A DNA stretch of 64,000 nucleotides, taken from NCBI RefSeq assembly GCF_000182565.1, contig NW_015971539.1:1607219-1671218 (forward strand). Reading direction: 5' to 3'. The notes beneath the pieces were generated by a model that did not search any database, had not been told where the DNA came from, and was given only the letters and a program-made list of their open reading frames with translations. Every line of letters begins with the position of its first letter. The stretch's first letter is position 1. Positions 34,959-48,400 of this stretch are shown in pieces. This DNA is from Spizellomyces punctatus DAOM BR117. Taxonomy: Eukaryota > Chytridiomycota > Chytridiomycetes > Spizellomycetales > Spizellomycetaceae. A program made the translations under genes and the position numbers.

Positions 34959-36744
34959 TTACAAAGAGCGTAGCGAGCTACGCTCGCCCTCATAGTAATT
35001 TGCAATCATGAAGGCAATATCTAATGATTGTTCATAGTTCAATCTGACGGGGGTGATAACCAAGAGTTTACTAGGCAGTAGGGATTATCGGACAAATCAA
35101 GTGCGCGCTTACCTAGGATCACAAAACGTCTGATAGTTACGACTGAGGTCGGCCTCCTGCAGGTTCATCGACCCACCAATTGTCTCTGTAACAGGATCAC
35201 CAGTCAACTCAAAGTGAACTCCCCCGAGCTTGGATCCACACTCTTTATGAATCCGGAAGGCTTTGCTGAGCTCCTCGGCGATGTGATTAAAGCGTCTGGT
35301 CTTCACCCCCGTAACGGTGGTTTCTGTGTTACCATGCATAGGATCGCAGCACCAAACCACTTTATGCTTCGTAGCACGGACCGCTTGGATGTGAGCGGGA
35401 AGATAGGTGAAGATCTTATCATGACCATATCTCGTAATCAGGGTCACCTTCCCAGGTTCAAAGTTTGGGTCAAGAATATCTAACAGTGGTGCGAGCTCTT
35501 CAGGCTTCATAGATGGCCCAACTTTCACGCCAATCGGATTTACAATTCCTCGAAAGTACTCGACGTGACCCCCATCCAATTGTCGTGTGCGGTCGCCAAT
35601 CCAAAGATAATGTGCACCCAGATTGTACCACTCTCCATCAACTTTCCTGGTGAGCTGTTGTTCGTATTCGAGTAGAAGCCCCTCATGCGACGTGAACATA
35701 TCGACCGTCCGAATGGCGTCTCTTGAATTATCTTCAGAGTCAGCTCCAATCGTACGCATAAAATCGAGAGCATCATTTAAGCGACGGACAATCGCCTGGT
35801 ACTCGGCCCGTACGGTGGGGTTTTCGACATGTCCAAAGTCCCATGATTTGAGATTCCAAGACTCAGGATGGTGCAAATCAGCAAAATCGCCAGCCAGTAA
35901 CGCTCTGACGTAATTAATAGTCGCTGCCGAGTGAAAGTAAGCTCCTAGGAGACGCTGTGGATCCGGCTTGCGCTCGGCGAGATCAATGCCATTCACATTG
36001 TCGCCACGGAAAGCGTTGTACTCGACACCGTCAATAACTTCAGTAGGCTTTGATCGCGGCTTTGCGTATTGTCCGGCCATTCTGGCTATTCGTGTGACTG
36101 ATGTCCGCCCACCCCACACAAGGATCAGTGACATTTGTAATAGGACCTTTAGCTTGTTTTCGATCGGTTCCTAAGCAATACCCAAACCTTAAGTATCAAT
36201 TGAGTAAGGCGAATATGGTACGATAAAGACCAACCTGCGAGCAATAGTCAAATAGTTCTGCACAATCACCCCCCTGAAGCAAGAAGCGCTTGTTCTCTGC
36301 TACTTCGGCAAGCTGCTGCCTCAACTTTTTGATCTAGAACCAATTCCCAGATGAGTGTCGATAAACATGCTCAACAAAAGCAATGCGCATGCGGTCTGCG
36401 AGATCATGAACGATTTCGACCACCGTGGTTTGTCTGCTAACCTCTTGGTGACTGACCAATGGCGGCAGGCGATCCAGCTTTTGCAGCACTTGCTGTAGTT
36501 GTGCAGGATTATCATATGCAACGTCCTGAAGAACCTTCTTGGATCTCCAAGAAGCAGGACTCCAACTGTTCATTTCTGCGTCACCATTTAGGTGAGTAGA
36601 TTGACTCTCTGTCATAATTGCACAATGATCGCCAGAGATCCCTGGTCGGCAAGAGTTTGAAACAGCGACCGGCATCGAGTTGTTGGCAGTTGAAGCAACC
36701 GATTTCATTAAGCCGTTTATGTCTATTATGAATTTACCAGCCAC
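34959..36744 (-). CDS. Class II (plant-type) DAHP synthase
   Basis: First enzyme of the shikimate pathway, joining phosphoenolpyruvate and erythrose-4-phosphate. Four exons (36744-36442, 36333-36235, 36170-35113, 35043-34959) give 514 residues. Family blocks: SWRSKKVLQDVAYD, LPPLVSHQE, then FLLQGGDCAELFDYC across an exon, RIARMAGQYAKPRSKP, FHSAATINYVRALL, HYLWIGDRTRQLDGGHVEY, PIGVKVGPSM, CDPMHGNTETT, GVHFELTGDPVTETIGG and CDPRLNYEQSLDIAF. Metal and substrate Cys, His, Glu and Asp positions are kept. It shares a 97-bp divergent promoter with ERG8. The start is the first ATG; an internal Met (LMKSV) is an alternative. Confidence 0.96.
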
Positions 36745-36840
36745 ACAGCTGGTGAACGGCTTCGAGACGATCTTACGATCTCTTGATTGTTAAATGAGTG
36801 CCAACGCCCAAGCAGCATCTGAGCCAGAAGCCGATCGACC
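36745..36840. promoter_or_regulatory. Short divergent promoter between DAHP synthase and ERG8
   Basis: Only 96 bp separate the two start codons, which face away from each other. No TATA box is visible; both genes must share core promoter elements. Confidence 0.6.
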
Positions 36841-38922
36841 ATGGCTGTAGATACAACGTAAGTTCTTGAGACAGAGTCTAATTTGTTGGGTAGCACCTTC
36901 TAACATGCACTTTGGGAGGCAGAATTGTGTCCGCTCCGGGAAAGGTACTCTTGACAGGAGGGTACCTCGTGCTTGATCAACGGTATAAGGGATTGGTCGT
37001 AGCGACAGACTCGCGGTTCTATGTTGCTATACGCCAAAGGAGCAAGCAAGACTCTCCTTTCCCGACCATCACCGTAAGGTCACCACAATTTACGGATGGA
37101 CGCTGGACCTATCTCGTAAAGTCCCGCGAAGATGGAAGCGGAATCGAACTGACTTCTATCGAGTGAGTAGGTTTTCAAATATCAAATACAGACTCTTCTG
37201 CAATAATCTGGTCATCAGCTCACCGCTAACTCCCGCACTTCAGTCATGACACAGAAAATAGATATGTTGAATGCACGCTGAGCCATACGTTAGAGGTTGT
37301 TGCGGGGCTGGTGCCTAATTGGAAAACCAAGATGTCAGCTGGAATGGATATTGTCATTGTTGGAAGTAATGACTTTTATTCGCAAAGGGAGCAGGTGAGG
37401 TCGACCATCTCAATGACATATATTATTCACGGAACAGCTGACAAGCACGCTAGCTTAGGAGCCGGGGCCTGCCCTTGACGAGTGCTTCTCTTTCATCCCT
37501 ACCGCCGTTCTGTAGCACGCTTTGCAGTATACGTGACGTTCATAAAACCGGGCTGGGTTCATCGGCTGCCATGATTACATCTCTGGTTGGAGGGATTCTT
37601 AGTCACTTTGGTGCCATACAGCTCCCTGCTGCTTCTATATCAATGACCGGAAACTCGAATAAGATTTCCGAGGTTGAGCGGTACGCCTTGTCGCTCGCCC
37701 ATAATTGCGCACAACTGTGCCACTGCCTCGCTCAGGGCAAAATCGGGAGCGGCTTTGATGTCAGCGCTGCAGTGTTTGGGAACCATTCGTACCGAAGGTT
37801 TTCGCCAACAGTCCTGGATCCATTGATGGAACATAAAAATGCGTCCCCATCATCAAGACTTAGAGACCTGGTCGATACAATTGACCCTAAGCGATCACAT
37901 AGGTATGGATCTTTGGTGATGTACCGTGGATGTATTGTGCCTCGTGACAAAATAATCCGACCATTTTGTCCATTTCAGCTGGGACAATGAAGTGAGTCAG
38001 TTCCACTTGCCGCCCAATTTCACTCTGATGCTGGCAGACATCGACGCTGGGAGCAGCACGTACAAACTCGTTTCAGAGGTTCTTAGATGGCGACGAACGC
38101 ACACTGACGAGGGTATTACGTAGTATTGACTGATATGACCGGACGATTCCTAATTGGTTTCCGGTTCATGTAGCGGATGCCTTATGGACGAAGCTTGATC
38201 TTGAAAATGCACGCATCGAGCAGTGCATGCGTGATTTAAGCCGAATTGCAGAGCACCAGAAGGCGGGGTATGAATCTGTACTTTCGATGTGCGCAGAAGT
38301 TAAGGCATCGTTGGTAAGGTGCATCCCAAAATCGTACAACGTTGCGGATATACAATTGACTACGCCCCCTGGTAGTGGTCCAATCTTGATGTCAATGACG
38401 ACCTTGTAGACGTTAAGAACATCTTCAGTACGGTCTATGAAACATTTCAGGTATGTGCATAAGAGGCGCAATCTGTCGCTCCAGTAAGTTTTTTCAGCAG
38501 CCCTTGGTTTGCTTATGTCAAGATGCCGCGCCGTAGAATGTACGAAAGTACCTGCGAGAGATGTCTGTGAAAGCGGGCGTGCCAATAGAACCTCCAGAGC
38601 AAACGCGACTGCTAGATGCGTGCCTTGACGTTCCTGGAGTCGTAATGGCAGGCGTACCTGGAGGTAAGGCTTATTCTTGCTGTGAGCATGTGAGTGGATA
38701 AGCCCATTGAGTTGACGTACATCATTAGCTGGTGGGTACGATGCAATTTTCTGCTTGGTCATCTCCGAAACGGCGCGGCATGAAGTGCGACAGCTGTGGA
38801 GTACTTGGACGGAAATGGCGGTTGGGCCATTATTGACTCAGCATAGTAGTACAGGACTGGTTAGAATAGATAGACCAGGAGATATTCCTGGCTTAGAGAA
38901 AGCAATGTGTACATTCGAATGA
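36841..38922 (+). CDS. ERG8: Phosphomevalonate kinase
   Basis: GHMP-family kinase making mevalonate diphosphate in sterol synthesis. Nine exons (36841-36857, 36923-37162, 37244-37399, 37459-37902, 37979-38112, 38174-38313, 38376-38450, 38537-38663, 38729-38922) give 508 residues. The first exon codes only MAVDT plus two bases. Motifs: IVSAPGKVLLTGGYLVLD, REQVRSRGLPLTSASLSSLP, the ATP loop KTGLGSSAAMITSLVGG, AQGKIGSGFDVSAAVFG, PPEQTRLLDACLDVPG and GVPGAGGYDAIFCLV. The third intron starts at GTCGAC (37400) rather than the more typical GTGAGG at 37395; only the former keeps frame. Confidence 0.96.
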
Positions 38923-39050
38923 AAAACTAGAGTGTGGTGGGCATTTGATCACTTTTAACATTTCTTAGACGGTCTTCAAACAACGACCGTAATTCCTATC
39001 TAGAGTGTATCTAGTAATCCTCACCTCGAACATCGTCACCATTCTAACGC

Positions 39051-41847
39051 TCATGCTTTTACTGGTCGCCTGAGCAGCCAGCTAAACAAAGTCTCAGTAT
39101 TTTGACCTGCCAATCTTAGTATTGTCCCAGACTTTTCGTCACCGAATCGGACATCGCCACTGACACCAATCACCGTCAGACCTGCGCCGTCTTCTCGGTC
39201 GACGATAGTGACGAGTCCATAGCAACTTCCATGTACTGCGACAAACGCTCGTCGAGCAAGGTCTTGCAGATCCATTTGGAGAATCAGATCATCCGGGTGC
39301 TTCATTGGCTTGTACCGATCGTCAGCGTTGGCAGTTATGCTTCCTGTAACTTGCTGACCTTTCGCCTTGCCGATGGAGATGATGCTCAACTTTCGGACCA
39401 CGCCCAAGATTCCGTTGGCGTTTTCTTTGGCATCTTTCGTGCCAAGATCGAGTTTGACGGGAGGAAAAACTATAACATCCGCGAAAGGGTCTCGAGCGTC
39501 CCCTGCAACTAACACCATGTACTCGGTACCCTCCACAAAATCTTCCACCAGCCAATCCTCGCCTTCGGGTAGCTCAGCTAGAAGATCTTTTAATTCTACC
39601 TCATCTTTAACTTTTTGCCCTGAATTTTGTCGAATATGCTTCCGCATGCTTGGTTTGATATAGACTGGGAATCGTATGCCATCTGCAGACATTGCCTGCA
39701 TAATTTCTCCTACATCTTGTCCCCTACGGGCAACCACGGCGCTTGATACGCTGAGCCGGTTTTTGAGGAGGCCTTGGCGCATCGCTTGTCTATCCCGGCT
39801 CTCGACAAAGAATCGTGCGTTTAACCCTACCGTATGAGCAAAACCAATTTCTTCGATAATTCGGGCAACTTCCAGACCATCATCACCCAAGCAGGCATTG
39901 AACAGAAGGTCCTCATCTTTGGAAAGCGTTCGTAGTGTACCCTCTACATCATCCACATGGTAAAGGTGGACAATCGGGTCGTAGTTCAGGGTCCTGAAGA
40001 TTGACTCGAGCTCGCTCACGTATTCAACGTCCTTGCCGTAGCTGACGGCCAGCTTCCCCTCAGGATCAGGTATGCAAGATTCGGGATCAACGAGAACAGC
40101 CGAAACAATAACGTGCACAATAGGGTTTGGAACTAACGCCAGACTAGGATTTCTGATCAACTTGGCCACCTTTTGCTCAACTTCGAGTGGCAAAACCGGT
40201 GCAAGAGGCGATACATTATCCTGTGCTTCAGCCTTCTCAAGCGCGACCGCAGAGTCTGGCTCCGCTGTGATGAGTTCGGCATAGCTTCCAGAGGTGCTAG
40301 CAGCAGGTTCAAGGGGCTTGAGGGCAGAGCTCAGGAGGATTTGGAAAAAGTCCTGAGTCGTCTGACCAGCGAGTTGCAAAATGAATTCGGACGATGAACC
40401 TTTGCCAAGGCCGCAGGATGCATTGACCTCCAGTACATAAAATTTGCCTAGAGAGTTAATAGTCATGTGTTTAAGCAGGAGAGCAGCATTGCGGCTTCTC
40501 AATTCCAGAACCTACCGCTCACGTCTCGCTTACGAATATCCTGCAATAGTGACACAAGTTCACGGATCAACAAGTTGTGTAATTGTCTGTCGCGTGGACA
40601 TGCATCCCTGCAAGCTGACATGAACCCACCACACGACCGTAACAATTGCCGGATACCGCCGCATAGGCACGACGAGCAAGATCCTGTAGTGCTGCGTAAT
40701 CAATTGGGTCCTCAACGCGCTCATAATTATGTGCATACTGGGCTTCGTCCCAATTGCGAACATATGAAATGAAGCGCTTGAATCGGGGGAGCTCCTTGTT
40801 GAAGGCCCGCTCTGAAAGATGTCTGATTTAGGACGTTTCAGCATTTTTCTTTCCAAGCTCACTACATACCAGCTGGAGGGTATACGATTACTGTCTGGTT
40901 TTCGTCACGGCAGTTTCCTGAGACTAGCACCTGATACGTCTTACATTAGCAGAGTTGATGTCGGGTGATGCGCTCAAATGCTAAAGTATTACCGAGTACT
41001 CTTGTCCATCAATATATTCTTCCACGGTCAAATTTTCAAACTCCTTTAGCAGCTCTGTGCATTTCTTCTGAACTTGCTCATAGTCATGACAAACCGAGTT
41101 ATCGTCCAGTCCGACAGAACCGTAGCTATCGGAAACTTTAACAAAAAGTGGATACACCATTCCCCAGTCCTCAATCAATTTCGCCAAGTCAGAGGTTTTG
41201 GTTACAGCAATACCGGGCGGCGTGGACACAAGGCTCTCTCGAAATAGCTCCTTCATTCCGTTCTTGGTCAACGTATTGTTAATGAAAATGGAGTCGCACC
41301 CGACTACATTTGGGTAGTTCTTCTTTTCGAGATATGCAGCTGTCGCAGTCGATTAATTTCACGTTTGGCACTACGTAAACAAAAAGGATAGGTACGCACC
41401 TACGCTAGGGCCTGGAACTCCATCAATATCACTCCCATCGCAAACATTCATAATAAGGTCATCCAAAGGAATTTCATCAATTTGTGCTTCAATGTTGCTC
41501 AGTCTTAGAAGGTGTACAACGGGATCAAATTCCAGTTCCGTAGCCAGGGTTTTCAGCTCTTGAATGTAGTCTTCTTTTTCAGAGTTGTGGGTAAGCTTTT
41601 CCGCTGCGCTACGTACAGCAACATCGTCCTCGACAACGTCCGGAACCAAGATATGCTGTGAAAAAAAGATGAAACGTCTAAGTTCTGCTGCGGCGCTCCT
41701 TCATGTTGAACAGGTATTGTATGAACCGTTCATGTTCGGGAAACTGCATACCAGCTTTTTGCCTTTGACATTCAACCTGCGAACCGGGCCATCTGCCTGC
41801 GAGTAGCGTTTGGTGGCCGCTTGCAAGTCTGGTTTTGCTTTCAGCAT
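39051..41847 (-). CDS. Double ATP-grasp protein, two fused D-Ala-D-Ala-ligase-like modules
   Basis: Seven exons (41847-41752, 41655-41400, 41339-40993, 40930-40870, 40811-40630, 40540-40516, 40447-39051) give about 787 residues. Module 1 (about 30-340) has the Ddl-type layout: VNVCDGSDIDGVPG-like start (NVCDGSDIDGVPGPSVG), YPLFVKVSDSYGSVGL, LTVEEYIDGQEYSVLVSG, YGRVDIRK and the metal site FYVLEVNASCGLG. Module 2 (about 390-780) repeats it more loosely: LLFNACLGDDGLEVARIIEE, FPVYIKPSMRKHIRQ, WLVEDFVEGTEYMVLVAGD. Its metal-binding C-terminal part lacks the EVN motif, so module 2 may be inactive. Fungi have no peptidoglycan, so a different dipeptide-like product or substrate is likely; unknown. 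Confidence 0.85.
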
Positions 41848-42179
41848 ATTTCGTGTTTAATTGTGTGAGTGTGAAATGAGAGAAAAGCTTCAAGTGGTTT
41901 CGACCAGCCGTGACAGCAAGCTGCAGCAGGGAGGCTGCGAGACGCGAGGTGTGACGCGCTCGTCCTTACGTGAGCTGGCCATGATCAGCGAAACCTGTGC
42001 GGGTGGGGGAAGCAACCACCGCCCAGTACAATGCCCCAGGTCAATCGCCGTAACAAGTGGCTGTTTAAAAAAGAAAAAAAGAAGAAAGACTATAAGTTGT
42101 CTGGTGAATTGCCCAAAAATTCATAGCGGACAATGCTCAGTAATGGAAAGAAAAAGAAATGGTGGTCCTATCATAGAAG
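41848..42179. other. Intergenic, about 330 bp
   Basis: Upstream of the ATP-grasp gene and downstream of the tRNA. Polypurine AAAAAGAAAAAAAG near 42068 could include minus-strand Pol III terminator Ts for the tRNA. Confidence 0.4.
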
Positions 42180-42261
42180 CGACGCGAGCAGGACTTGAAC
42201 CTGCGCGGGCAGAGCCCAATAGATTTCTAGTCTATCGCCTTAACCACTCGGCCATCGCGTC
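42180..42261 (-). tRNA. tRNA-Ser (anticodon AGA)
   Basis: 82 nt including the discriminator base. Acceptor GACGCGA pairs with TCGCGTC. The D arm has TGGCCGAGTGGTTAAGGC (A box). Anticodon stem ATAGA/TCTAT encloses loop CTAGAAA with anticodon AGA. The long variable arm is class II, as in Ser tRNAs, and the T arm GCAGG/CCTGC encloses TTCAAGT (B box). No intron. Confidence 0.97.
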
Positions 42262-42467
42262 TCGATATCATGGTAAAGATCCATTTGAACAAGTCCGCAT
42301 TTTACCTATAAAGCAATCCTTGTAATTCCGCCAAATAAAGGTAAATTGCGAGAGTCCGAAATGGGTGACGACTTGACTGAGAAAGATCGACCAGCAGCAG
42401 ATCTTCGCAGCATTTTCATTCGCGTCGCGTCTTTCCGTCGTTTGGCAGCTGCATATAGTCGAACACT

Positions 42468-45400
42468 ATGCAGGATGTGACGGATACGACAAGCTCCGAC
42501 TCGGCAGAAGCCTTACTTCTTGCGTTGAGCAGTCCTGGTCAATGCACGGGCGCGCTGTCAATGCGAATTCGTGCGTTCCTTGCTCCAGCACTGCAGCACG
42601 GTGATGTGTCGGGGCTATCAAGCACAGCTGGTGGAGGGTCTGCAACAAGGATACCAAAACGTCGGGGCACTGGAAGCAAGGTCACAGTTGGAACTACGAC
42701 CACCCGCGCATCATTAATGCAGCCGCTTGAAACGATAGCGGCTCGACTAGGACCGTTTGCCATGAAAGTTCTTAACCAAGCTGTCAGAATGCTGACTGCG
42801 TGTGCAAACGAAAAGAATGCCAACAAGGTATCATCCACGCGGTCCGTTCCGGCAAAGCCTGCAGAGGTATCACCTGCAACGTGTGCACCAGTTCGAAAGA
42901 CCAAAACGGCCACAAAGACACGTCCCCGGTTTGACTCTACGGCGACAACAAAGGCTGGAAGAACGACAATGGCTGACAGAAACGGCGTAAATTTGACAGT
43001 GGAGCAATGCCTCGCTGACTGCTCAGAGTGCTCTCTGGAGGCATTGAGTATTCTCCAAAGATACCTCACACTCAACTCTTTGGATCTTGAGAAGGTGGCC
43101 TGCAACATAGCCTCACGACTAGTGGATCTTGGAGAGGTTCGTATTTGAATGACACTCGGCGCCTGCGAGTTCTGTTCCTCATAATTTTCTCAATAGCTTG
43201 ATCGTGGATTGAAGCTGCTCATGTACATACATCGCCGACTTTGGATAGAAAACTGCACATCTCCATCAACAACTCCGTCACTAAATGGGCGGAGACGGCC
43301 AGCTGCCTCTACACGAGGGAGAAAGTTGGGCACCACGATCGAGTCCCGTTTTCTGAAAAGTGCAAAGGGGCAAAGCTCCAGTAGCAGTAAAACTAACTGC
43401 AATAGAGAAGGAAAAGAACCGAGAAAGGGGTCCATATCAGAGTCGCTTTTACAGCTGCCATCTATATGCTCTCCGGACTCGTGTTCCGCTCGACTGTCGC
43501 TAGGTCTAATGTGCATGACTGTTGCACTGAAATGCTGGCTACTGGATCAGGCAAACAGAAATGCAATCGTAAGTACAAAGCTTTTATTCAGCAGGTAATG
43601 GGCTAGCAACTTCCTATCTGTAACTTGACATGGCATGGTTAAGGTAACGGAACAGCTGCTAATGAAGCCCTTCGGAATATATTCATTGTGTAAATTGCTC
43701 AAGACGATGGATGAAGTTAATGGCGCCAAGAGCTCTGAGAATGTGTTCCGCCTTTTATACAGAACTTCGCTCAACGAGAACGGTAAGGGACACAGTGCCG
43801 TACGTTCTACATAGTCCACTCTTTAATCACATATCGATATGCAGAGTGGGATCCTCAAGCGGCATTGAATCTGCGAAAATTGGCGCTTGCTTTTTATGTG
43901 GAATCTTCTGGCGTCACGTACGCCAACTTTGCGGAGCAAGTTTTCAAATTTGGGATGGCGTTTGAGCACGCGGGAAAGTCGTTGGGTAATTGGGGCAGGA
44001 TTTTCCAGTGAAGTTCATGCGGGTCACTAAATCTGCATATGACCGCAGATGCAAATCAGAGGGCCGCTGCTCTATTAGACTTTTACATCGCATCGCTGGA
44101 TCTCGCCGAGAAACTACTGGAAACGGGGCAGCGACCCCAACTGGCTTCTTGCAAGTGGTGCGATCATTGTGTTTATGTTGCGAAAAAGGTATGGCCAAAG
44201 GAGCTGCACCTTCCGTCCTTCCGGAAAGCTCAATTTTATTTAGATGAATCGAGCGGATATTGTGACACGAACGCTGAAGCACGCGCGGATGGTCATGAAA
44301 GCAACGGATGATCGCATTTCAACTGATATTGCATCGTGCGCGTTTTTGACGTTTAACAGATTAGAGGCGCTGGCGTTGAAGTTCACTGGTGCTGGTGAGG
44401 ATGCTGGTGTGATATATTATGTTTCCGTTTAAATGACGCGTTCTCATGTAGTTTTCCCTTAGTGGTCAGACAGAGCGATCCCGAGGAAGCATATGCAGCG
44501 GCGGATGAGTTGGAATCTAGTCTGAGAGAACTTACCAAAACCCTGCAAGTTGGAGAATGTGCAGAAGGGACCGCACAGACGGTTCAACATTTTATTCGGT
44601 CAATCGATACTGTGGTTAAAATGTCTGGGGAAATCGCTAGCAAACCTGATTTTGATGAGAACAGTCTGATCCAGAAATTGGAGACACGGTGTTGGAGGCC
44701 AGTATTTATGGGTCTTGTTCAACTGAACGAAATATTGCAGACGAAGGTGGGGGTTGACTTCCAGTTTTAAACAGGTCAGGTCGTGTCCGTTTTTTAACGA
44801 TATTTCAATCAGAATGCGGAAAGTGGAACAGTCTCGGACGCGGACCTCCGGAAACTGGTACCTGGCATTGTCGCCTGTTTCAATACGTTAGGGCGGATCG
44901 ATAGTGGATGTGGTTTGCAAGGAAAGGGCCCTTTCCTGGATCATCTGAAAGCAGCGGCCGCGCTTTCAGCAAAACACGCATTCGAGGAAGGTCTCAGATC
45001 AACCGCAAATACCTGCTACTTCCTTGGCGGCATATTCTATAAAGAGAAGCACTGGGAGATGGCTGGGACACTCTTTAGCCTCTCATGCGACGTTCTTGGT
45101 AACTACCTGGACGGGGTGACGGAATCGCATAAAACGACAAGTGCCGAAGTCCAACTGCAGGTTTCCAAGCGATATGAGCTCTGCTCCATATGTTACAGTA
45201 TGCTACATGATTATGAGGTATGATTTGCTATATGCTCATTAAAAACGCTCTGCTGCGCTTGACTGATTGTGACGCTGGTTGTAGACTTCGCTGATGTTCA
45301 TCAAGAAAGCTATATTGCAGCTTCTGTCGCTCCCCGTCGTGGAATCAGCCGAAGACTCTGCACCTCCTGATCCGGCTTTACTCAGACTGGTTGATCGCTA

Positions 45401-48400
45401 CGTGAAAACCAGAACGCCAAGTCGTCCTTATATCCCTCTCATGGAATTCGTCGGCGGATCCGATTCTCCTGGTCAAATGGAAAAAGTAATCCCCTTAGCG
45501 GAATATGAATTGAAGCTATTACAGGGGATCGAAGGCAATCCCGGAATATATTCAGGACAAACACGACTTATTGATGGACTTTTGGATTGGTATCAAGAAC
45601 AATCCTTCCCGATACGTCGTTCCAGGTCAGCATCGATGATTTCATTACGATTGCATGATTATTTTCCTCAGTCATAACTCGCCTATCCACCAGAATGCTC
45701 CTCGAGAAGGCCGAAGTTCTGCGAACATGTGATATTGAATCAATAGGCAGTGTATCCGATGCTGAAGCTTTATGCAAAGCTGCCATAGAGCTCTTAAAAG
45801 CATCGGTGTGTAGAACGCTATTGTTTGTTGGATGACGTCGACCATTGTAGACTCATGAGCAATGGGTTTTTCTCGGAAGAGATGTAATGACAGTTACGGC
45901 AATGATCGGGATCGAATCAATGAATGTGACAACGACCTAGCGCTGGCGTATTCTTATTTAGGGATGTGTATGAACGATCAGGACCGGTATCAAGTCAAAC
46001 CTTTCACCATTGCTTTGCAAATATGGAAGAGATTACTGGTTCGCGTTCCACAGTACACTTATAGTACGTTCAAGTGAAAACCATCAGTTATGAGGGAATT
46101 GTCCTGCTCACTGTTGTGCTCCACTCGAATAGACGCCAAACCAGGACCGAAAAAGCCAAAAGCCAGCGCCTTTTTCGCGGACTTACGCGCAACGTACCAC
46201 CACATTCGTATGGTTCTTTCAGTTGATAGTTTGCCTCCGAATCCCGCTCACCGCGCAGACATTTATCTTATATAGGGAGGTTAACCGATTACTTTGAAAT
46301 GTTGAACCAACCTCTCAATCGCATCTTGTGCGGACGCCTGCTTCTTCGGTTGACGACGTTGCTGAGAGATACCGATGATTTACGAAAAGGTACATTGCAC
46401 CGGGCTGGCAAGAGAAGACACAGAATTGAACTTGACTTCTTACGCATTTGCTCTTCGGTCAGAGGCCGCCACGTTATACGGTGAAATTGGGTTCGCCTAT
46501 ATTCTTCTCGGATATACCGGTCAAGCGGGAGTTGCCTTGGCTCATGGGCGAATGTTGGTGGACTCTGGCCAATGTACTACCGAAGGGTCCACATTTTGGC
46601 AACTTTGCTACTCATTCTACTTATGTTGCATTGGCAATCAAAGCAAAAGGTTGGCTGTATTGTGCCGTTTGCATCTTCAACCCTGTCAAACTTATATTAG
46701 CTGCACCCTAATATAACAGCGAGACAACTTTCAAAAAGGTGAAACCTCCTCAACCGTCATCTCAGAAGGATGGACGTCGCCATGTCGTTTTTGGCACCTT
46801 TTCGCGGAGTGTCCACACCTCGTTGCCGGCGTTTGCATTCTTTGTGCACGCATACATATGTTTTGGATCGGTACGTGTTGAATGACAGTATAGCAACTAG
46901 AAAGAATGGCAGGGCTGAAATGTGTCATTGTAGGGAAGTCTGGCTGGGGCAATCGCAGATGCAGAGAGATGCCTTCGGCTGTTGAGCAAAGAAGTGAAAT
47001 CGTTGAAGTCTCGATCGGAAGGCTTGTCCGAAATCACCAATGCAATGAGTACTCTCAGTCTGACGGGGTCTCAAAAAGGTTCCAAAGCCGAGGCGCTCTA
47101 CGGAAAAATTCTGTGCTCTGCGCAATGGCATTTTGTGCATGTGAGTATTCGTGGCGGCCATTCCAATGCAGTGACCCAACTAACGGTGTCCTCCGGCTTT
47201 CCTTACAGCGCTTCTTAAGCTGTTACATGTGGTTGGGACAACTATACGTCCGGCAAGGTTCGGTAATGGAAGCCGAACATTTCTATCGCGAAGGATTAGA
47301 ACTTGCAACCCTGGTCCACTCCCAAATCTTCATGAGCGCATTCTTGCTTGGCCTGGCCGAAGTTGACTATCGTTGCTATCGCTTAACTGAGTCTGCACAG
47401 CAGATTGACACAGCGGTGGAATGCCAGGAAAACGTAACGTGGCGTTCGCATCCTCCTGGCTCCGATCTTACCAAATGTTGAACACTCTACATCTACAGGT
47501 GTCGCCGGATGTGACAGTACGAGATGTTGTCCAGTCGAAGATACATAAAGGGGATCAGCAGCTTCGTGGAGAGGAGTACGACGAAGCCCTAAACTGCTTT
47601 TTAGAAGCAGAGATACTATTGGATGAGGCGATGACCGATGCGGTCATTACAAATCTCGAGGAAAAGGACTTGCGGTAATTGGCACACGAAAGATAAATCA
47701 GAATGTTTATCTGAATTAACATTCATGACTAAAACTCAGTGGTACGGAGACACCGCGGGAAAGGAAAATCATACATCTTTCACCCGCGAAGCGGAAGGCT
47801 CTCAGTTCGTCGCGACTTGCTCAAGAAAGTATGACTGCAGCCGCCCTTCGTGTTTCGCGTAGGGTCCTCACAATTGATTTTTCAGAGTCTGATATTCAGT
47901 ATGAATGCGCTGTACTATCGGAAAAGAAAGTCGAAATCATATCCCGTATTGGTAAGACCTGGATTCGTCACAGTGACATTCTGACGTTAACCACGGAGCT
48001 CCCGCTAGGTTGGGCTCTCTGTAAACAAGGAAAGCTGGAGACGTCCGAGAAGAAACTGATGAGTGCTGATGACTTCCTCCATAGAGGCCTGGGACAGGTG
48101 ATATTACATTTCGTTGTTCCCGTGTCCTGTGCAAATCTCATCATTGTTTTGTGTAGGCGGAATACACCGGTGCTCTAGCCAAAGTTAAACTTCAAAAGCT
48201 ATTGCAAGCTTTACGGACTAATCCGTTGTTTACCATGTTTTCTGATTCTGGTTGGTTAACGCAGACTATCATTGTGTGACATGACTGGCATTGCTAACTC
48301 GATTTATTGTTCAGCTTTCTCGCTGCCCTGGTGCGTCTCAAAGCGAGTTACCACAAGTTCCTCCAGGCAAACCAAAGCATTCAAAGCTGCGGTGGCAGTC

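Noticed and set aside
37395-37400. GTGAGG donor for ERG8 intron 3
   Set aside because: It breaks the frame; GTCGAC at 37400 restores the conserved block before SLSSLP.
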